Positions 52,893 to 56,680 of a stretch of DNA of 56,680 nucleotides are shown here, one piece after another; within the stretch, counting starts at the first letter, position 1; every line of letters begins with the position of its first letter. The position numbers and the translations under genes are program-made. Source of the stretch: an uncultured Clostridium sp. (lineage in GTDB: Bacteria; Bacillota; Clostridia; Oscillospirales; Acutalibacteraceae); contig CABRLN010000012.1 in the NCBI GenBank assembly GCA_902471875.1, positions 1 to 56,680 of the forward strand, read 5' to 3'. The notes under the pieces are model-generated. The model ran no database searches. It saw only the letters and a program-made list of their open reading frames with translations, and was not told where the DNA came from.

Positions 52893-53178
52893 CGGTTAAT
52901 CAACCCCTAAAAAATAATCTAATATATTCACTGTAAACACTACAATATCACAGTACCTATCATTATATTCGTATTTAAAACATTTAAACAGATTAACCTA
53001 CCTATAAAACTATAGACAATAAATATTAATAGATATGAGACATGCCAAATTCATCAAAATAAGCGTCAAATTCAATATTTTAATCAATTAAATGAAATTA
53101 ACACTATAATAATACCATAGCAGATAGTTAATAAAATAAAACTGTTTGTTATTTGAAGGGTATTTAACGGAGGACATA

Positions 53179-53424
53179 ATGGTTATATACAAAGTCATTG
53201 AAGAAAGCATTAGCAGTATTGAACTTGGTAACTATACAGCTTTTGGAATTGTAGTTTACAATGAAACCCAAGACTCAACACAAGAGATAGTACACATTTC
53301 AGATGTTTTTCTCAACAAAGCTGATGCTATAAACTTTGTTAACCGATGTAACCGACTTGGCTTAGAACTTGTTCATTTACCGTTAGTAATAGAAGACGCA
53401 TTAATACAAAATAATAACTTTTAA
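53179..53424 (+). CDS. DUF6514 family protein
   Basis: An 81-residue protein starting at ATG 53179 after ACGGAGG. Its pattern is VIYKVIEESI, YTAFGIVVYNET, VHISDVFLNKADAINFVNRCNRLGLELVHLPLVIEDALI. The last segment, with a cysteine-asparagine-containing helix and a C-terminal VIED, matches DUF6514, a small family of Oscillospirales. Function is unknown. It stands alone. Confidence 0.75.
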   Translation: MVIYKVIEESISSIELGNYTAFGIVVYNETQDSTQEIVHISDVFLNKADAINFVNRCNRLGLELVHLPLVIEDALIQNNNF

Positions 53425-53753
53425 TTGACTAAATTTCACACCTTACAAATCATAGCATGTTTTAGCCAAATATATATAACTGTTTTGTCTCAAGAATGTT
53501 TTTATATATTTAAAAGTTATTGATAAAACAGTAAACATTTGATAGTGTAACACTTATACTAAAAGTTTATGCAGTATTACCTAACTATCTAACTGTAAAT
53601 TTGACATAATGCATAAATCTTGTTCGAATTATTAAATACAAATTTATAATATCACAATTTGTCTCATTATTCAATATAGAATTTATACATTTTAAATTTT
53701 TTTATTAGCTTATTCCTTATATATTAAACCCATATAACCCCTTAATTAAAAGT
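53425..53753 (+). other. Gene-free AT-rich stretch ending in a terminator
   Basis: About 330 bases after the DUF6514 gene with no ORF bearing a ribosome site, closed by a strong terminator. Either the DUF6514 mRNA has a long 3' tail or a small RNA is encoded here. Confidence 0.3.
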
Positions 53754-53790
53754 AAAGGCAACAGGTTTTTTCCTGTTGCCTTTGCTTTTT
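53754..53790 (+). terminator. Strong terminator far from any ORF
   Basis: A perfect 12-bp stem (AAAGGCAACAGG/CCTGTTGCCTTT) with a T6 loop and GCTTTTT tail. The next gene on the minus strand ends 200 bases away. A 10-bp hairpin (CAACTAAGAA/TTCTTGGTTG) follows near 53890. Confidence 0.85.
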
Positions 53791-53990
53791 AGCCAAAACA
53801 TATTATTAATAGCAGTGCCGGTACGCATATTAAAAATTTTTCAGCACATTTTGTGTCATAGTAACATACTGTTATTGGTAAATGTCAGACAACTAAGAAG
53901 GAATTTCTTGGTTGCCACAAAATCATTAAAATGCTTTTAAAATCTTAAGACTAATACTATGAAAAAAACAATTACATATACTAAAACTTT

Positions 53991-54902
53991 TTAAAAATCA
54001 TCATTATAATTCTGATAATTTGAAATATCTATTTGAGCAGTGTCATATTTTGAATCGTCATATAAATACGGTGTGCGTTTTATTGACTTCTTTTTATCTT
54101 TTAAAGAAGAATTGTTTCTCGCTTTATATTTACCGCTTACCGTTGCCTTGCGATTTCTTACACCACTTGATATGATATAAATTAATAATACTACAGAACC
54201 AAGTACAAAAACAATACCAAAAACAAACAACAAAATTGACAAATTGCTGTCTTGATCAGAACTATTGTTTTTTATAAAGCTAAAGTCATTTGTACCATCA
54301 GATGAAGCCTTACTAAGATTAAGTCCAAGGTCATTCCAATCATTAGCATCAAGTGTTTCATCATCGCTGCCGTTACTGTTATACATTTGTGCTGGTTCAT
54401 CATCTTCTGCTATTGTGGAATACTGATAATCAGTTGCCCGTTCAAATTCGTTAAAAGTCATACCCGGATCATAAATTTCTTGAGGATCTTCCTGAACATA
54501 ATTTTGTTGCGTATTATCAACACTATTGTAGTAATTATTATAATAATCAGCATCATAATTTACAGGCGGCTCTACATAATTGTCTGTATTGTTGTCATTA
54601 TTATAATCAGGGTCCTGATAATTATTGTTTTGATTGTCGCTTGACTGATTATTATCATTAGGAGTGTCATCATTTGCAGGTGGATCAACATCAGGAGTGT
54701 CATTATCCGCAGGCGGATCAACATTAGGAGTGTCATTATTTGCAGGTGGATCAACTGTATCTCCACCTGTTGTATCTCCCGGAACAACATTGTCCATGTC
54801 ACCGTCAGGATCTGCGTAAACTGTAAAGCTTGCAAAAGAACAAACCATTGCAGTGGCAAGGAAAACAGATATTACCTTTCTTTTAATTTTATTAATAATC
54901 AT
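53991..54902 (-). CDS. Secreted membrane-anchored surface protein with Asp-Pro-rich repeats
   Basis: A 303-residue protein with a signal peptide (1-30), three DPPAxxDTPN repeats (about 50-80), a long Asn/Gln/Asp/Tyr-rich extracellular region (about 80-215), one membrane helix (about 223-247: LSILLFVFGIVFVLGSVVLLIYI) and a basic cytoplasmic tail. The composition suggests an extended, disordered stalk. I recognise no catalytic domain. It stands alone; upstream the gene has a short AT-rich gap to the HAD gene. Confidence 0.85.
   Translation of the reverse strand: MIINKIKRKVISVFLATAMVCSFASFTVYADPDGDMDNVVPGDTTGGDTVDPPANNDTPNVDPPADNDTPDVDPPANDDTPNDNNQSSDNQNNNYQDPDYNNDNNTDNYVEPPVNYDADYYNNYYNSVDNTQQNYVQEDPQEIYDPGMTFNEFERATDYQYSTIAEDDEPAQMYNSNGSDDETLDANDWNDLGLNLSKASSDGTNDFSFIKNNSSDQDSNLSILLFVFGIVFVLGSVVLLIYIISSGVRNRKATVSGKYKARNNSSLKDKKKSIKRTPYLYDDSKYDTAQIDISNYQNYNDDF
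54663..54756 (-). repeat. Tandem repeats coding DPPAxxDTPN units
   Basis: Imperfect direct repeats of about 39 bases (GTGTCATTATTTGCAGGTGG type on the plus strand) occur about 2.5 times. They encode proline/aspartate-rich units and may vary in number between strains. Confidence 0.7.
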
Positions 54903-54999
54903 TAAAAATCAAATCCTTATATAAGTTTATTTATTTTTTATAATATCACAATAATTTTATAATTTCAACAATAATTAAATAAATTCACAATGTATAATT

Positions 55000-55653
55000 T
55001 TACCGACAAATCAAATCATAAATATCCTTAACATTTTCTAAAATATATGTTGCTCCTGCATTTTCAAGCTCAGTTCGGCTGCCGTATCCAAACAAAACCC
55101 CAATTGAATCTATGCCAACTGTTTTTGCACCAATAACATCATGCTTTCTGTCTCCAATAATTACTGTTGTTGAAATATCGTCGCAGTTAACAGATTTTAA
55201 GGCGTACTTAATAATATCTGCTTTAATTGTTCTGGTTCCATCCATATTTGCACCTGCAATATAATCAAAAAATTGGGTCATATTATTTGATTCAATTACA
55301 ATTTTTGCAAACTTTTCAGGTTTTGAAGTTGCCACAACCAATGTTTTACCTTTTGACTTTAATTTATGCAAGAGTTCGTACATACCGCTATAAACTTCAT
55401 TTTCGTAAATACCTTTGTCTGCATAATATTCACGGTAATAGCTTACCGCAAGCTGTGCCTGCTGCGGTGAAAAGCCGTAAAACTCCTCAAAAGACTTATG
55501 CAACGGAGGACCAATAAACTTGTACAGCTCGCTTCTATTTTCAACTTGTATATTAAACTTGTTCAGTGCATACATTACAGAATTGGTTACACCCCGTCCT
55601 GTATCGGTTAAAGTACCGTCAAGGTCAAACAATATAATTTCATAGCTCTTCAT
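55000..55653 (-). CDS. HAD-family phosphatase (phosphoglycolate-phosphatase-like)
   Basis: A 217-residue HAD subfamily IA hydrolase: motif I FDLDGTLTDT (nucleophile Asp10, Asp12), a helical cap (about 15-80), motif II VVATSKPEK, motif III lysine around IKADIIKYAL and motif IV VIIGDRKHDVIGAK. The ATG at 55653 is 8 bases after AGGA; an ATG six bases earlier is too close. It follows the PfkB kinase gene by 10 bases, so both probably act on one sugar phosphate pathway. Confidence 0.92.
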   Translation of the reverse strand: MKSYEIILFDLDGTLTDTGRGVTNSVMYALNKFNIQVENRSELYKFIGPPLHKSFEEFYGFSPQQAQLAVSYYREYYADKGIYENEVYSGMYELLHKLKSKGKTLVVATSKPEKFAKIVIESNNMTQFFDYIAGANMDGTRTIKADIIKYALKSVNCDDISTTVIIGDRKHDVIGAKTVGIDSIGVLFGYGSRTELENAGATYILENVKDIYDLICR

Positions 55654-55663
55654 TATCATCGTC

Positions 55664-56680
55664 CTAATCTAATTTATTCTTAATATCAATAACACTGTGT
55701 ATAATATTTTCTGGCTTTGCAATTTTAAACAGCTCAGTCTCACTTATAAATCCCTGTGATGCACCATTAAAACTTATTTTATTTGATGCATACGCTTGTG
55801 CGTATTTAATACATTCCAACGGACTAAAACCTTTTGCATAAAAATGTATAAATGAACTATACAAAGAATCACCTGCGCCAACAGTATTAACCACATTATC
55901 ATTTTTAACAGCTTCAATATCGTAAATACAGCCATCGTTTTGTACATACATTAATACTCCCTTACTGCCCTGTGAAAGAACAATAATTTTACAGTCATAT
56001 TCATTTGCAAGCTGTAATAAAAATTCTTCGTGATTAACAGGTACAAGCTCGTCACTTAAAAACAAAATATCTGCATACCGCATAAAGTCAGAATTATATT
56101 CGTCATAAATATTACTAAGGCAATGAACATCGGTAACAATTATCTTACCATTTTCTTTTGCAGCTTTTAAAAGCTGACGGTTAAAATTTATGTTACAAAT
56201 AGCAAATATATCATAGCTGTCAAAATTCAAATTTTTGCAGTCGTACATTTTTTCCTGAATATCCTTTAAGTCACAGTAAATCTGTCGTTTTCCACTACTG
56301 TCAAAAAGCACGGCTGAGGTTGGTGTTTCTTTTAAATTGCTGCTTATATTTTCAGTATTTACATTTAGTTTTGCAAGCTCACTTTTAACGTACTGTGACT
56401 CAAAATCATTACCCAGCATTGACACCAAACTTACGTTATCTCCCAATGTACTAAGTGATTTTGCAATGTTATAGCCTACGCCACCTACAGAAGACTTAAC
56501 ACCAAAAAAGCTATAATCAATAGGATAATAATTTATTGGAAAATCTCTTATTTTTATATTAGTTTCTAAATTAATTAAACCGGATACTAAAATCCCTTTG
56601 TTGTCTTTGTTTACTTTCTTCCATAAGAAAGTAAATGCATAATGCAACCATTTTACAAAGTAAAATGATTGCGCAATCAA
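55664..56680 (-). CDS. PfkB-family sugar kinase (5' end uncertain, at window edge)
   Basis: The frame encodes a ribokinase-like enzyme: GILVSGLINLETNIKIRDFP, the substrate-binding VGGVGYNIAKSLSTLG, and the catalytic NTVGAGDSLYSSF near residue 268, whose aspartate is the general base. Family similarity begins about residue 28. The preceding 27 codons run through a palindrome cluster and read like translated repeat DNA (FYFVKWLHYAFTFLW), and no in-frame ATG lies near the true beginning. A TTG at the edge or inside the repeat would have to be used, or the original start has been lost. It is followed by the HAD gene. Confidence 0.85.
   Translation of the reverse strand: MIAQSFYFVKWLHYAFTFLWKKVNKDNKGILVSGLINLETNIKIRDFPINYYPIDYSFFGVKSSVGGVGYNIAKSLSTLGDNVSLVSMLGNDFESQYVKSELAKLNVNTENISSNLKETPTSAVLFDSSGKRQIYCDLKDIQEKMYDCKNLNFDSYDIFAICNINFNRQLLKAAKENGKIIVTDVHCLSNIYDEYNSDFMRYADILFLSDELVPVNHEEFLLQLANEYDCKIIVLSQGSKGVLMYVQNDGCIYDIEAVKNDNVVNTVGAGDSLYSSFIHFYAKGFSPLECIKYAQAYASNKISFNGASQGFISETELFKIAKPENIIHSVIDIKNKLD
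56610..56679. repeat. Cluster of three palindromes at the right edge
   Basis: TTTACTTTCTT/AAGAAAGTAAA (56610-56635, loop 4), CATTTTAC/GTAAAATG (56649-56667, loop 3) and the perfect TGATTGCGCAATCA (56666-56679) follow one another. This looks like one end of a small non-coding repeat element abutting the kinase gene. Confidence 0.55.

Overview
This window comes from an AT-rich, endospore-forming member of the Clostridia. The evidence is spo0A, spoIVB, spoIVA, a sipL-type SPOCS/LysM gene, ytfJ and a dacF-type carboxypeptidase. DUF6514, DUF3793, DUF2325, a FeoB-associated Cys-rich peptide and a biotin/Na+-decarboxylase system suggest an anaerobic gut relative of the Oscillospirales/Ruminococcaceae. 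That placement is inference: no rRNA gene is present.

Left part (1-13758): the end of an integrated mobile element. A large serine recombinase (11187-12818) faces the 3' two-fifths of a ferrous-iron transporter gene (feoB, 12913-13758) whose 5' part is missing, so the element appears to sit inside feoB. Its visible cargo is a three-gene minus-strand operon: a secreted membrane-anchored protein, a 3068-residue secreted YD/RHS-repeat protein with a PD-(D/E)XK-like nuclease tip, and the start of a probable immunity gene running off the left edge.

13800-25000: core and regulatory genes. These are metE-metF with a LysR regulator upstream; an XRE regulator/membrane protein pair; tRNA-Arg; a DUF1015 gene; two tRNA-Ser genes; an AraC regulator with a cupin; and a CPBP protease-XRE-DUF3169 operon whose promoter is covered by two dyad operators.

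25100-33260: spo0A and spoIVB in their conserved order, the membrane part of a Na+-pumping decarboxylase (oadG-oadB), and sipL-spoIVA, which form the base of the spore coat.

33250-38550: an iron block of two feoA genes, feoB, a Cys-rich peptide, DUF2325, DUF3793 and flavodoxin. Six repeated TTAG-N6-CTAA dyads in three intergenic gaps suggest common control by an iron repressor of the DtxR type. A ferritin-like gene is divergent from it.

40140-43300: carboxyltransferase, biotin carrier and OadA/5S-type subunit, arranged like the 12S/1.3S/5S transcarboxylase but with a shortened, divergent CoA subunit. These may also supply the soluble half of the oadGB pump.

43700-52900: scpA-scpB-DUF2953-ytfJ-dacF-rluB, a site-2 protease, rpmB, a TSCPD protein, a PHP phosphoesterase, tRNA-Gly, a small unknown gene with a third FeoA-domain gene, and a LytTR response regulator.

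53100-56680: a DUF6514 protein, a secreted repeat-rich surface protein, a HAD phosphatase and a PfkB sugar kinase whose 5' end runs into a cluster of palindromes at the right edge.
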